Source: JAWKUK01 sp041398605 (GTDB taxonomy: Bacteria; Planctomycetota; UBA1135; GCA-002686595). Taken from it: a stretch of DNA of 64,000 nucleotides. Under the pieces are notes generated by a model that was given only the letters and a program-made list of their open reading frames with translations, was not told the origin of the DNA and did no database searches. The stretch is taken from contig JAWKUK010000003.1 in the NCBI GenBank assembly GCA_041398605.1, positions 248,001 to 312,000 on the forward strand, given 5' to 3'. Numbering within the stretch: position 1 is the stretch's first letter; each line of letters opens with the position of its first letter. This document shows positions 17,696-27,252 of this stretch, in pieces. The position numbers and the translations under genes are program-made.

Positions 17696-19750
17696 TCAGC
17701 GGGGCGCGGCAGGCGCGCGCATGCGCGCGAGCTCGCGAGCGAGCTGTGCCTGCTGCTCGGGCAGCCCGTCTTCGCGGCGCCGATCCGCCGCCTCGAAGTG
17801 CGCGCGCGCACGCGACATGTCCCCCTCGGCCAGGGCGATCGTCCCCAGCGCAAAGGGCGCGCGGAAGCGGCCGGGGCGCAACCGCTCTGACTCCTCATAG
17901 AGCGCGCGCGCCCGCTCGAGACGCCCCGCGCGCTGCGCCAGGACGCCGAGGTAGTACGTCGCGCCGGCCGAGGCCCGCCCGTCCTGTGCCTGCGCGAGCG
18001 GCCGCGCGAAGTCAGCCAGCTCCGCGAAGCGCCCCGCGCGCGAGAGGGCGCCGCAGTACCCGTCGACGCTCTCCTCGTCCAGCGGGGCCCCGGCGACCTG
18101 GGAGGTCGCGAGCGCCCGCTCGAACGCTGCGAGGGCGCCCACCACATCGCCCTGCTGGCGCCGTAGGCCGCCGAGCGCGCGCCATGCGGGCGTCCAATCC
18201 GGCCGCATCGCGAGCGCCTCTTCGAGGAGCGCCGTGGCGCTCGCGGCTGCGCGCTCCGCCCCGGCGACGTCGCCTCGCGCCGTGAGGCGCTCGCACGCCG
18301 CCACGTGCCCGAGCGCTTGCGTGACTCGCCCATTCACGGCGCCGATCTCTGGCGCCCGCGGCGGCAGCGCTGCGAGCCACGTTCCGACCAGGGCGCTAGT
18401 GACAAGCGCCCCGCACCGTCGCCAGCGCCGCGCGCGCGCCTCGGCCGCGACCCAGAGCGCGCCGTGCGCGGCGAACAGGTACAAGACAGGCAACATCGGC
18501 GCGCGAAAGCGCGCGTTGACGAAGAACAGCACGACCGACGCCGCGTAACACGCGAGGAAGAGATAGAGCGGCGCGAGCGCCCGACGGTCCGGCCAGGCGC
18601 GCGCGAGCCCGAGGGCCGCGAACGCCAAGACCCAGGCCGTGTGCACAGGCGACAGCGCGAGCCACGGCGACGCCGCGAGCGCCGTGTAACGCGGATCGAC
18701 GTTGTTGCCGAGCTCCGCTCCAGCCAGGAGGAGCCGGGTCTTGTAGGCGAGGTGCGCGAGAAAGCGGCCCGGCGCCGCCCGCGCCCAGGCGAGCGCTCGC
18801 CCCGTGTAGTGACGGGAGACCTCGGTCGCCTTGAGGGGGCGGCCCTCGGCCGCCTCGGCCTGGGCGATGGCGTCGTGGTACCCCTCCCACCACCCTGCGC
18901 GCGTCCCTGGAACGACCGCGGTGCGCCCGTCCGAAGCCGGGTTGTTCCCGATCCAGAAGTTGACCCCCCCTTGGGTCGCGATGAGCGCGGGGTCGTGCGC
19001 GACCCAAGTGTTGTAGGCCGTGATCGGCGCGATCGGCGCCAGCGTGCCAAGGGTCAACGCCGCCGTCGCGCGCCAACCGCCGCGAGGCAAGCCGCGCGCG
19101 CGCCGCATCAGCCACAGCGCCAGCGCGGGCATGACGAGCAACACGTTGGGCCGCGTGATCGCCGCCAAGCCGAACCATAGGCCGGCGAAGAGCGCGCGGC
19201 CAGCGGTGGCGCGCTCACAGAGCGGGAGCGCGACGTAGAGCCCTGCGAGGATCAACGGGATCAGCAACGGCTCGAGCAGGAGCTGTGCATCGAAGTCGAT
19301 CAGCACCCACGAGACCGCGACCATGGCGGCGGCGAAGGTCGGCGCTGCGCTCGAAGGTCCCAGGGCGCGCCGGCCGAGCAAGAAGGTGAGGGCGGTGGTG
19401 ACGCCCCCCAAAGCACACTGCGCGATGAGCGCGATCAGCACGCTCCCGCGGGCGAGCGTCAAGAGCCCGGCGAGCAGCCAAGGGTAAAGCGGCGCCCGAA
19501 AGAACGGCTCGCCCGGGCGGAACCCGGCCCCGCCCATGACCGCGCGGGCCCACTCGAGGTGGTACCCCATGTCCATCGGCGGCGCCTCGAACCAGGGGCC
19601 GCGAGACGTAGCCAGGACGTGCGCGACGCGCAGGGCGATGGCACAGAGGACGAGCGCGACGAGCCTGAACGTGGCGCTCTGGAGCCACCCGCCTCTCGGG
19701 CGGCGCTCCCCCGGCCGCGGCTCAGGAGTAGGCGAAGAGAATGCGGTCAC
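17696..19750 (-). CDS. Polytopic glycosyltransferase (GT39/ArnT-like) fused to TPR region
   Basis: A 684-residue protein. The first about 455 residues hold around ten membrane helices with the GT-C pattern: an early aspartate loop (PPMDMGYHLEWARAV), FRAPLYPWLLAG, and a later soluble loop (GVNFWIGNNPASDGRT). The C-terminal about 210 residues are Ala-rich helical hairpins that read as tetratricopeptide repeats (WTPAWRALGGLRRQQGD, ATYYLGVLAQRAGR). It likely transfers a sugar from a polyprenyl donor to an envelope acceptor, the TPR part binding partners. The start GTG 19750 overlaps the zinc-ribbon gene by 29 bp and lacks a clear Shine-Dalgarno. Confidence 0.75.
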   Translation of the reverse strand: MTAFSSPTPEPRPGERRPRGGWLQSATFRLVALVLCAIALRVAHVLATSRGPWFEAPPMDMGYHLEWARAVMGGAGFRPGEPFFRAPLYPWLLAGLLTLARGSVLIALIAQCALGGVTTALTFLLGRRALGPSSAAPTFAAAMVAVSWVLIDFDAQLLLEPLLIPLILAGLYVALPLCERATAGRALFAGLWFGLAAITRPNVLLVMPALALWLMRRARGLPRGGWRATAALTLGTLAPIAPITAYNTWVAHDPALIATQGGVNFWIGNNPASDGRTAVVPGTRAGWWEGYHDAIAQAEAAEGRPLKATEVSRHYTGRALAWARAAPGRFLAHLAYKTRLLLAGAELGNNVDPRYTALAASPWLALSPVHTAWVLAFAALGLARAWPDRRALAPLYLFLACYAASVVLFFVNARFRAPMLPVLYLFAAHGALWVAAEARARRWRRCGALVTSALVGTWLAALPPRAPEIGAVNGRVTQALGHVAACERLTARGDVAGAERAAASATALLEEALAMRPDWTPAWRALGGLRRQQGDVVGALAAFERALATSQVAGAPLDEESVDGYCGALSRAGRFAELADFARPLAQAQDGRASAGATYYLGVLAQRAGRLERARALYEESERLRPGRFRAPFALGTIALAEGDMSRARAHFEAADRRREDGLPEQQAQLARELARMRAPAAPR

Positions 19751-20432
19751 AGGACGGGCACGTCACGAGCTCGGAGCCCCGTGCCAGCCGCACGACGGTG
19801 TTCTTCGGGATGTTCACAAAGCACCCCTGGCAGATCCCCGAGCTGAGCTCGGCCAACGCCTCACCCTCGCGTGTCTTGAGGAGCCCACGGTACATCTCCA
19901 ACTGCGCGACCGGGATCCCACCCGCAGAGACTTGCGCGCGCTGGTTCATCAATTCTGCGAGGCTCGCCTCCGCCGCGGCGGTCTCTGAAGCGACGTTGGC
20001 GCTGAACTCCTCGAAGACGCGCTCTTCCTCGGCGAGCGTCGCTGCTGCGAGCGAGATCTCCCGCTCCAACTCCTCGATGCGCATCATCATGCGCAGGATG
20101 TCGTTCTCCGCGTCCGCGATCGTGCGCTTCGTGTTTCGAATCTCGTGCTCGTAGCTGGCGATCAGCGCCGCATCGGCCTTGCCGCTGCTGCTCTGCGCCT
20201 CGAGCTTGCGCTGGTGCTGGCGGCGCCCGACCGTGACGTGCTCGATCTCCTTGATCTGCGTGCGCGCTTCGTGGACCTCCCGCTGCTTCTCCTCCAGCCG
20301 GACGCGTGTCTCAGCGAGGCCGGCTTCGCGACGCGCAAGCTCGGCAGGCAGCGCCACCAGCTCCCGCTCTACCTTGAAGATCAAGCGGTCGACTTCTTGC
20401 AGGGCGAGGAGGGCCTGGAGAGTGGAGTTCAT
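19722..20432 (-). CDS. Coiled-coil protein with C4 zinc ribbon
   Basis: A 236-residue protein: a long antiparallel coiled coil over about residues 10-170 and a C-terminal zinc ribbon with C-x2-C (ICQGCFV) and C-x2-C (VTCPSCDR). This is the 'C4-type zinc ribbon' family that frequently neighbours rpoD and dnaG or DUF34 genes in bacteria; a nucleic-acid related role is usually supposed but not proven. ATG at 20432. It lies downstream of rpoD but is separated from it by 305 bp with a strong hairpin, so it is probably a separate transcript. Confidence 0.8.
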   Translation of the reverse strand: MNSTLQALLALQEVDRLIFKVERELVALPAELARREAGLAETRVRLEEKQREVHEARTQIKEIEHVTVGRRQHQRKLEAQSSSGKADAALIASYEHEIRNTKRTIADAENDILRMMMRIEELEREISLAAATLAEEERVFEEFSANVASETAAAEASLAELMNQRAQVSAGGIPVAQLEMYRGLLKTREGEALAELSSGICQGCFVNIPKNTVVRLARGSELVTCPSCDRILFAYS

Positions 20433-20737
20433 AGGCGGCGGCAGGGGGCGTCGGGGGGGGGACGAACATACCGCGAGAGGGACGGTGAGGCGAGGTAAGC
20501 GACGGGGATCCTGGGCCGATTTCAGCCCGCGCCCCCTCCCAGGCGGCGGCGACCGCGCGCGAGGGCGCCCCGCCCTGGAACGTAGGGTCGGCCCTCCCCG
20601 TAACCGGCACCAGGCACCGGACTCGTGTCCGGTGCCTGGTGTTCGTCCGGGGCCACCCCGGCAGCCCTCGCCCCGCGGCGGGGCCGCTTGGAGTCGACGG
20701 CGCCGCGGCAGCCGCGAGGGCCTACCGTGGGCCGGGG
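20433..20737. other. 305-bp intergenic region downstream of rpoD
   Basis: The gap holds the hairpin at 20608-20641. No open frame with recognisable domains and no RNA family signature were found. It must also contain the promoter for the zinc-ribbon gene. Confidence 0.6.
20608..20641 (-). terminator. Perfect 15-bp hairpin after rpoD
   Basis: CACCAGGCACCGGAC and its exact complement flank a TCGT loop, about 97 bp downstream of the rpoD stop. This is the cleanest inverted repeat in the first third of the window. It lacks a T-run, so intrinsic termination is uncertain. Confidence 0.6.
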
Positions 20738-22459
20738 TCAGTCGTAGCTGCCGCCGCCCTGGGCCTCGTACTCGGCCTCGTCCGGCACGTGCACGCCGTC
20801 GAGGAAGCTCGCCAGTTGACGCGCCCGGACCGGGTGGCGCAGCTTGCGGACCGCCTTGGCCTCGATCTGGCGCACGCGCTCGCGCGTGACGCGGAAGATC
20901 CGGCCGACCTCTTCGAGGGTGTACGTATACCCGTCACCGATGCCGTAACGCAGCTTGATGATCTCGCGCTCGCGGAAGGTCAGCGTCGAGAGCACATCGT
21001 CGATGCGCTCCTTCAGCATCTCGTTGCCCGCCGCCTGCAGCGGGCTCTCCGCGGACTCGTCCTCGATGAAGTCGCCGAAGTAGCTGTCGTCCGACTCGCC
21101 GATCGGGCGATCGAGCGAGATCGGGTGCTTCGAGATCTTCATCACGCGCTTCGCCTCCTCCACCGTGATACCGGTGGCTTCGGCGACCTCCTCGACGCTC
21201 GGCTCGCGGCCCTTGGCCTGGACGAGCTTCTTCGTCACGTTCCGCAGCTTGCTCATCGTCTCGATCATGTGGACCGGGATGCGGATCGTCCGCGCCTGGT
21301 CCGCGATCGAGCGCGTGATCGCCTGCCTGATCCACCACGTCGCGTACGTTGAGAACTTGTAGCCGCGCCGGTACTCGTACTTCTCGACCGCCTTCATGAG
21401 GCCGGTATTGCCCTCTTGGATCAGGTCGAGGAAGGACAGCCCGCGATTGCGGTACTTCTTCGCGATCGAGACGACGAGGCGCAGGTTGCCGCTCGAGAGC
21501 TTGCGCTTGGCCTCCTCGTACTCCGCGTAGTGCGCGCGCACCTGATCGATGCGGCGCTTGAGGCGGTCCACCGGCTCGAGCGCTTCGAGCTCGAGCTCCG
21601 CCAAGCGGTCTCGCAGCTCGACGATCTGCTCGGCGCGGCCGCCCTCTTTCGACAACGTGTCGATCTTGCGCTCGATCGAGCGCATCTCGCGGTACTGGTC
21701 CTCCATCACCTCGATGTAGGGGCGCACCTTCTTGATCTGAAGGTGGCACTCCTCGATGAGGATCACGAGCTTGCGCCGGAGCACCTGGACCCGCGTCAGC
21801 GCCTCCGAGCGCGCTTCACCCTGGAGCGTCGGGTCGAGCAACACACGATATTCCTCGCGCACGCGGCGCACGAGGCGCCGGACCGTCTCGATGTTGATCG
21901 GGAGGCGCTTCGCCAGGAACTGCTTCCCGAGGGTCTCGACGATCTTCGGGTCATCGTCAGGCTTCGGGTTCGGGTTCACCTTCAGCGTGCGATCGAACGC
22001 CAGCGTGCCCGACATGACCTCGTCGAGGGTCCGCATGGACTCGTCCATGCACAGCCCCGAGCCCATGCACTTCTTGCGGAAGCGCTTGCGCGTGATCTCG
22101 ATCGACTTCGCGAGGAAGATCTCTTGCTCGCGCGTGAGCAGCGGGATCTCGCCCATCTGCGTCAGGTACATGCGCACCGGGTCGTCGATCTTCTCAGCGA
22201 CGACGCCGCGCACGAGGTCCAGCGTCGGCTTCGCCGGGCTCTCGCCGTCATCCGACTTCAAGCCGACATCGAGGTCCGCATCCGCCTCATCGACGACGTC
22301 GATCCCCGCGTCGTCAAGGCCGCTGAACACTTGGTCCATGCGGTCCGGCGGGATGTACTGGTCCTCCATCAACTTCGAGAGGTCACCGTAGGTCAAGAAT
22401 CCCTTACGGCGGCCCTCGTCGACGAGGAGCTTGATCGTCTCTTCGATCTTGTCGGTCAT
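20738..22459 (-). CDS. rpoD: Primary RNA polymerase sigma factor RpoD
   Basis: A 573-residue sigma-70. Region 1.1-like residues lie at about 5-60, region 1.2 is [22 protein letters not shown], followed by a long non-conserved insert (about 130-270). Region 2 is intact ([48 protein letters not shown]), as are region 3 ([21 protein letters not shown]) and region 4 ([35 protein letters not shown]). It directs housekeeping transcription. The ATG at 22459 is 111 bp downstream of the dnaG stop, the common dnaG-rpoD macromolecular synthesis arrangement. Confidence 0.97.
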   Translation of the reverse strand: MTDKIEETIKLLVDEGRRKGFLTYGDLSKLMEDQYIPPDRMDQVFSGLDDAGIDVVDEADADLDVGLKSDDGESPAKPTLDLVRGVVAEKIDDPVRMYLTQMGEIPLLTREQEIFLAKSIEITRKRFRKKCMGSGLCMDESMRTLDEVMSGTLAFDRTLKVNPNPKPDDDPKIVETLGKQFLAKRLPINIETVRRLVRRVREEYRVLLDPTLQGEARSEALTRVQVLRRKLVILIEECHLQIKKVRPYIEVMEDQYREMRSIERKIDTLSKEGGRAEQIVELRDRLAELELEALEPVDRLKRRIDQVRAHYAEYEEAKRKLSSGNLRLVVSIAKKYRNRGLSFLDLIQEGNTGLMKAVEKYEYRRGYKFSTYATWWIRQAITRSIADQARTIRIPVHMIETMSKLRNVTKKLVQAKGREPSVEEVAEATGITVEEAKRVMKISKHPISLDRPIGESDDSYFGDFIEDESAESPLQAAGNEMLKERIDDVLSTLTFREREIIKLRYGIGDGYTYTLEEVGRIFRVTRERVRQIEAKAVRKLRHPVRARQLASFLDGVHVPDEAEYEAQGGGSYD

Positions 22460-22570
22460 GGAATTGGGGATGGTGGCGGGAGTCCCGCGGAGGGTACCTG
22501 CCGCGCGGGGGGGGCGCGTCAGGCGGTTCGGTGCGTTGGGAGGGGGCGGTCTGCTTGGAAGGCGTCCAAG

Positions 22571-24439
22571 TCACGCTCGCGACAGCTCGACGAGCCGCGC
22601 GATGAGTCCGTCCAGCTCGACACGGGCGGCGCTATCGTCGCCCGGCGTCTGCTCGAGCTCGCGGACGCGGGCTTGAAGGCGACGGCGTTCGCCGGCGCGC
22701 TCGTGGCTGTTGAGGAACGCGAGCTCGCCTTCGAAGAGCCGCAGCGGGTTCTCGGCGTTGCGCGCGTGCTCGGCAAGGAGTACCACGAAGGCGCGCGCGG
22801 GGTCGGCTGCGAGCACATTCATGACAGCGTGGACATCGATCGCCTCGACGTCATCGAGGTCTTCGTCGTCCCAAAGGAAGAGCACCGCGTCGAGGATCCG
22901 CGCGAGCTCGGGCACGGGACAACGCTGCGCCCACTCTCGGACGCGGGGACACAGGCTGGGGTCGATCAGGACCGCCCCCACCAGGCCCTCGTAGGCCCGG
23001 ATCAAGCGCGGGTCGAGCTGCGCGACCGGATTTTGCGCCGCGTCGCGCCCACGAGCGACCTCCTCCGCGCCTTGGCCGTCGCGGCTCGCCGGCTTCGACG
23101 CGAGGCGCCGCGGCAACGACGCGAGCTGGTCACGCAGCGTGTTGAGGGGCAGCCCCGCGCCCTCCGCGATCGCGCGCAGCGCGGCCTCGCGCTCGACCGG
23201 GCGCTTGAGGCGCATCACGAGCACGAGGGCCCGGTCCGTTTCGCGGGACAGCTCGCGCCCTGCGAAGCGACGCCCGTCGCTCCCCGGGAGGCCCGGCGCA
23301 CCCAAGAGGCCAGCCGCGACGAAGTCCGTCCAGGCGAGGCCGGCATCGAGCTGAGCTCGGAACGCGGCGGCGCCGTCGGGTCCGGACAGCACGTCCGCCG
23401 GGTCCTGACCCGCCGGAAGCACAACGACTTCGAGGTCCGCCTCGAGTCCGAGGAGCCCCTCGAGACCTCGATAGGCGGCTTGCCGCCCCGCCTCATCGCC
23501 GTCGAACACGAGGCTGATCCGCCGCGCGCCCGCACGGCGCAGCAGCACCGCGTGCTCCTGCGTCGTCGCAGTGCCGAGCACCGCGCACACGTTCGCGACG
23601 CCGGCCTGGTGCGCGGCGATGACGTCGGTGTAGCCCTCGACCAGCACGAGGTGACCCGAGCGGCGCACCGCGTCGATCGAACGATCGAGGGCGAAGACGA
23701 GGCGCCCCTTGTGGAAGTACTCCGACTCGGCGCTGTTGATGTACTTGGGACCGGCGGCATCGTTGTCGACGAGGCGGCGCGCGCCGAACGCGACCGTGCG
23801 CCCCGCGAGGTCCCGGATCGGCACCATCAAACGCCCCCGGAAGAACGAGTACGGTGACCCGTCCTCGCCGCGTCGCACGAGCCCTGCCCGCTCGAGGTCA
23901 TCGAGCGGAATGCGAGCCTCCGCTGCCGCGTCGAGCAACGCACGGCCAGTCGGAGCAAAGCCGATCCCGAAGGCGCGCACGGCGTCCTCGGAGACTCCGC
24001 GGCGCTGGAGGTAGTCGCGCGCCTCGCGGCCCCCAGCGTGGCCGCCGCTCCCGAGTTGGCGCTGAAACCATGCATCGGCAAACGCGAGCGCGGCGAGGCC
24101 GCCGTCGTCGGAGACACTGCGCTCGGGGCGCCGCTTGGGCAGCGCCACCCCCACGCGGGCCGCGAGGATCTCAACCGCGTCCATGAACGTCACGCCGTCG
24201 GCGACTTGCAGGAACGTCACGACGTCGCCGCCCTTGCGACATGCGCCGAAGCAGTACCAGTTGCCTTGCTCCGGATCGACCTTGAACGAGGGCGTCTTCT
24301 CGTCGTGGAAGGGGCAGCACCCCCACAGCACGCGCCCGCGCTGCGTGAGGTGCACACGCTCGGCGACGATCTCTTCGATCGGCGCGCGCAGCTTGATGTC
24401 CTCAAGCACGCGGCGGAATTCGACGTCGTCGGAACGCAA
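22571..24439 (-). CDS. dnaG: DNA primase DnaG
   Basis: A 622-residue primase that lays down RNA primers for replication. The zinc-binding CHC2 domain has C42-P-F-H45 followed by C63-F-G-A-C67, giving C-x3-C where most primases have C-x2-C. The Toprim catalytic core shows LVLVEGYTDVIAAHQAG and LVFDGDEAGRQA. The C-terminal helicase-interaction region is present but diverged. The start is TTG 24439 about ten residues before the conserved IKLRAPIEEIVAERV; no Shine-Dalgarno is visible. It lies upstream of rpoD in the same direction. Confidence 0.96.
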   Translation of the reverse strand: MRSDDVEFRRVLEDIKLRAPIEEIVAERVHLTQRGRVLWGCCPFHDEKTPSFKVDPEQGNWYCFGACRKGGDVVTFLQVADGVTFMDAVEILAARVGVALPKRRPERSVSDDGGLAALAFADAWFQRQLGSGGHAGGREARDYLQRRGVSEDAVRAFGIGFAPTGRALLDAAAEARIPLDDLERAGLVRRGEDGSPYSFFRGRLMVPIRDLAGRTVAFGARRLVDNDAAGPKYINSAESEYFHKGRLVFALDRSIDAVRRSGHLVLVEGYTDVIAAHQAGVANVCAVLGTATTQEHAVLLRRAGARRISLVFDGDEAGRQAAYRGLEGLLGLEADLEVVVLPAGQDPADVLSGPDGAAAFRAQLDAGLAWTDFVAAGLLGAPGLPGSDGRRFAGRELSRETDRALVLVMRLKRPVEREAALRAIAEGAGLPLNTLRDQLASLPRRLASKPASRDGQGAEEVARGRDAAQNPVAQLDPRLIRAYEGLVGAVLIDPSLCPRVREWAQRCPVPELARILDAVLFLWDDEDLDDVEAIDVHAVMNVLAADPARAFVVLLAEHARNAENPLRLFEGELAFLNSHERAGERRRLQARVRELEQTPGDDSAARVELDGLIARLVELSRA

Positions 24440-24493
24440 GGTGGGGAACTGGGTGGGACGTCCGTGAGGACGCGGGGATCAGTGGGGTGGAGC

Positions 24494-24528
24494 GTGAGGG
24501 AAAGGACCCGCCGCTTGGGTTCCCTCAC
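24494..24528. other. Hairpin in the dnaG leader
   Basis: GTGAGGGAA (24494-24502) and TTCCCTCAC (24520-24528) form a perfect 9-bp stem, with an inner CCC/GGG pairing. It lies about 55 bp upstream of the dnaG start, within the presumed 5' untranslated region, so it may be regulatory rather than a terminator. Confidence 0.45.
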
Positions 24529-24660
24529 CCGCGCGCCCGACCGTCCAGGCCCCCTTCGTGGGGACGCCGGTCGATCGGAAGGACACGGTGTGGGAGCGCC
24601 GCCGTCGGATCGCTCGTTGTTCGCGCCTTGGAACCGGCCTTCGGGAACCCGGCCCCTGGG

Positions 24661-24735
24661 GACTGGGTTGCCAATGACTGGGGTGCCAATGACTGCAATG
24701 CCTACGACTGGACCGCCAGGGACCTGGCCGAGGGA
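24661..24735. repeat. 15-bp intergenic tandem repeat, 5 units
   Basis: Five contiguous 15-bp units starting GACTGGGTTGCCAAT; the first two differ at one base and the later units decay progressively. On the plus strand they read D-W-x-A-N pentapeptides but sit in no credible gene. Confidence 0.85.
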
Positions 24736-25325
24736 CCCGGTTTAGGGACCCAGCCGAGGGACTGGTGCCTCGAGGTCACGAGACGTGCCGCTGACGTACA
24801 CCGCGTCACCGACCCAGGTCATGTCCCCGCCAGCCTGCCGAGCACCACCCACCCTGAACTTCGGCGCCCGCGAAACGAACGCCGACCAAGCTGGATGCTG
24901 CGAACAACTGCCACGGTTCCGCCCCCTGCGGTCCCCGACCCACCGTGCTTCAGGCGAGAGGTCGAGCGATGCGCGCAAAGGAGCGCGGTGGGTTTCCCAA
25001 TCCGGACAGAGGCGACGCGAAGCGTGTGCTTGGCCCCACCCCTGGCGCGAGCCAGGTCCACCTCGAGCCCTCCCGACCCGCGACCCGACGCGGCCCGCAC
25101 GGATGTTCGTTCCGTGACAGGTGGCGCCTCGGGGGACCCGCTCCGGAGGATTGTCCTCGGGGATGGCTCGTGCGCGGAGTACGGCAAGCGAGCGCGAAAT
25201 GGAGCAGGGCGTCTCGGGGAACTCGCAGAAGGGTACTGGATTGGCTCGACCCGAGTCGTCGCTCAACCCGCAAATTCAGCGTTTTTTTGATGCGCGTCCG
25301 CCGCCGGGTCCCGGGCGCGCCCCGC

Positions 25326-26243
25326 TCAGGAGACCGCTCGAGTCAGCGCCAACCACTCTTCGACGGTCAACGTCTCGGCTCGGCGCGCGGGGTCGAGCCC
25401 CAGCGCCGACAACGCCGCCTCGGCGCGCTCGCGGTCATCGAGGTGGTCACCGAGGACCCGTCGCAGTCCCTGGCGGCGGCGGGTGAACAGGGCGCGCGCG
25501 AGCGCGATGGTCGCGCGGCGCTCAGCGCCGGACGCGCGCTCGGATCCGGGCCTCAGCCGCGCGCGCACGACGACACTCTCGACCTTTGGACGCGGCCAGA
25601 ACAGCCCGGGGGGAACCGGACGACCGAGCTCCACCGTGTGCGACAGTTGCACCGCGAGCCCGAGCGTCCCCCATTCCGGCGTCCCCGCCTCCGAGGCGAG
25701 GCGCTCACCGACCTCACGCTGGACGAGCACCGTGATCGAGCTGGGCGGCACGTCCCGCGCTGCGACCAGGGCCAACACCGGGCCGGAGATCGAGTACGGC
25801 AAATTGCTGACGAGCCGCCAGGGGGTCGCCGGCGCCTCAGCGAGCCAAGCGACGAGCTCGCGACCGAGCTCATTCTTCCCGCCGAGCGCGTCCGCGAGCA
25901 CCACACGTGCGGACGGGTACGGCTCGAGGAAGGCAGAGGCGATCGGCGCGAGGCGCGGATCGACCTCGATGGCGAGCAGCTCGGCGTCGGCGTGCGCGAG
26001 GTGCACGGAGAGGAAACCGCAGCCTGGACCGATCTCGAGGACTCGATCGCCGTGTTGGATGCCGGCGTCCGCCGCGATCGCGCGCGCCATGTTCTCATCG
26101 AGCAGAAAGTTCTGGCCGAGGCGCCGCGAGGGGTGGAAGCCGGCCGCGTCGAGCGCCTTCCGAAAGCTGCCCCACGGCGGCCGCGGCGCGCGCCCTTCGC
26201 GCGACGCGCCTTCGCTCGTCCCTTCCGACTCGTCCGTCGTCAC
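25326..26243 (-). CDS. rsmA: 16S rRNA dimethyladenosine transferase RsmA/KsgA
   Basis: A 305-residue methyltransferase that dimethylates two adjacent adenosines near the 3' end of 16S rRNA. Landmarks are LGQNFLLDEN, the AdoMet site EIGPGCGFLS, the acidic loop IEVDPRL, the catalytic NLPYSIS, and WPRPKVESVVV. The start is GTG 26243, overlapping the upstream stop (GTGA), with GGAGGG six bases before it; an open frame extends further but inside the neighbour. The first about 25 residues before the conserved core are unconserved. It is the last gene of a run 28014-25326. Confidence 0.93.
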   Translation of the reverse strand: MTTDESEGTSEGASREGRAPRPPWGSFRKALDAAGFHPSRRLGQNFLLDENMARAIAADAGIQHGDRVLEIGPGCGFLSVHLAHADAELLAIEVDPRLAPIASAFLEPYPSARVVLADALGGKNELGRELVAWLAEAPATPWRLVSNLPYSISGPVLALVAARDVPPSSITVLVQREVGERLASEAGTPEWGTLGLAVQLSHTVELGRPVPPGLFWPRPKVESVVVRARLRPGSERASGAERRATIALARALFTRRRQGLRRVLGDHLDDRERAEAALSALGLDPARRAETLTVEEWLALTRAVS

Positions 26244-27196
26244 TGCGCGCCCTCCAAGAGCCAGGTCAACGCCGGGGGCGCGTCCGGCGCAAGCGTGAGC
26301 TCTCGCAAGAGCGGCGCGGCCCGCGCTCCCCAGCGCGCTCCGACGGCGCGCACTCGGTCGCGCCACTCTGTGCGCGACAGGGCGTCGCCGTAGGCGTTCA
26401 GCCAATGGCGCGCCGTGCCAAAACCCCGCGTCCCGACGTCGGCGAGCCGCGCGTGCCCCGAGATGCGGTCCCTGAGAACAGCGCCGCCCGGCGCGCGACC
26501 GAAACGACTGAAGGTCGGAGAGGACGGTAGGTCGAACGACCCCCCCATGGCATAGACGATCGGCGCCGGCGCCACGGTCGCGGGGGTTCGGCCTGCATCG
26601 CTGGCCAAGGGGAGCGGGAGGAGCGCCAGCTCTCGGACGTTGCCAAGCAGGTCAAAGATCCCCGTCTCAGGCGTTTGGCCCGCCTCAAAGGAACCGACTG
26701 GGATCGGGCGCCCGAGGTCGAGCTCGCTCGTATTCGCGATCGCCTCCTGCGCGCGCGCAAACGGATAGGCCGAGGCGCGCGGGCCGACCGCGCACCAGAG
26801 CCACTCGTCGACGGTGGGCAGCCTCAAGCCGCGTAGGGCGAGCACCGCGACGGCCTCTTCGAGGGTGATGTGCGTCGCAGGGACGTGGACCGAGAGGGTC
26901 GGACCCCAAGGGCCCTCTTGACGTTCGGTGAGCTGGAGCCAGCGGGCGCGCGTGACCTCGAAGCGATCCACGAGCAGGTCCACCTCACAACCGACGTCGA
27001 GCGCCGCGTCGCGCGGTGTGCGCCCAGCGGGAACAAACGCGAGCCCTTCGAGGTCGTCGATCACCCACAGCGGCCCCTCGACGCGCGGCGCGCAGGCCCC
27101 GCTGAAGGTCACGATGGAGAGCACCCCGAACCACGCCTGAAGCAGACGCGCTGCGGCGGGTTCAGGGCGTCGAAGCCGGCGCCGCGGCGCGGCCAT
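26240..27196 (-). CDS. FGE/SUMF1-like lipoprotein
   Basis: A 318-residue protein with a basic N-terminus, a hydrophobic stretch and a lipobox ending SGAC at about residue 35. The rest resembles the formylglycine-generating-enzyme fold: FVPAGRTP, DRFEVTRARWLQL, LRLPTVDEWLWCAV, IFDLLGNVRELALLP and YAMGGSFDLPS. The usual catalytic cysteines and the GNVWEW form are not kept, so a non-catalytic binding role is likely, as in many SUMF1-like proteins of planctomycetes. ATG 27196 gives a sensible lipoprotein signal; a GTG at 27256 overlapping the previous stop (GTGA) is an alternative start. Confidence 0.72.
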   Translation of the reverse strand: MAAPRRRLRRPEPAAARLLQAWFGVLSIVTFSGACAPRVEGPLWVIDDLEGLAFVPAGRTPRDAALDVGCEVDLLVDRFEVTRARWLQLTERQEGPWGPTLSVHVPATHITLEEAVAVLALRGLRLPTVDEWLWCAVGPRASAYPFARAQEAIANTSELDLGRPIPVGSFEAGQTPETGIFDLLGNVRELALLPLPLASDAGRTPATVAPAPIVYAMGGSFDLPSSPTFSRFGRAPGGAVLRDRISGHARLADVGTRGFGTARHWLNAYGDALSRTEWRDRVRAVGARWGARAAPLLRELTLAPDAPPALTWLLEGAQ

Positions 27197-27252
27197 GCGC
27201 GGCGCGCGGCCAGCGCCCCGCGGAGGGGGTTCTGCGACACTGGCCCCTGAGC

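Larger units (their letters stand above)
24440..25325. other. 886-bp gene-free region upstream of dnaG
   Basis: The largest non-coding gap of the window. It contains a hairpin (24494-24528) and a period-15 repeat (24661-24735). Open frames on both strands lack recognisable domains. A run of seven T occurs at about 25286 on the plus strand. The dnaG-rpoD promoter must lie here. Confidence 0.6.

Noticed and set aside
24487..25290. Plus-strand open frame of 267 codons upstream of dnaG
   Set aside because: No domain, no ribosome-binding site, and codon usage unlike neighbours; the apparent period is due to the 15-bp repeat.
24440..25325. RNase P RNA or tmRNA in the dnaG leader
   Set aside because: No GAGGAAAGTCC-type or tmRNA end signatures were found on either strand.
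26240..27196. Catalytic formylglycine-generating enzyme
   Set aside because: The fold is recognisable but the cysteine pair and GNVWEW-type signature are not retained.
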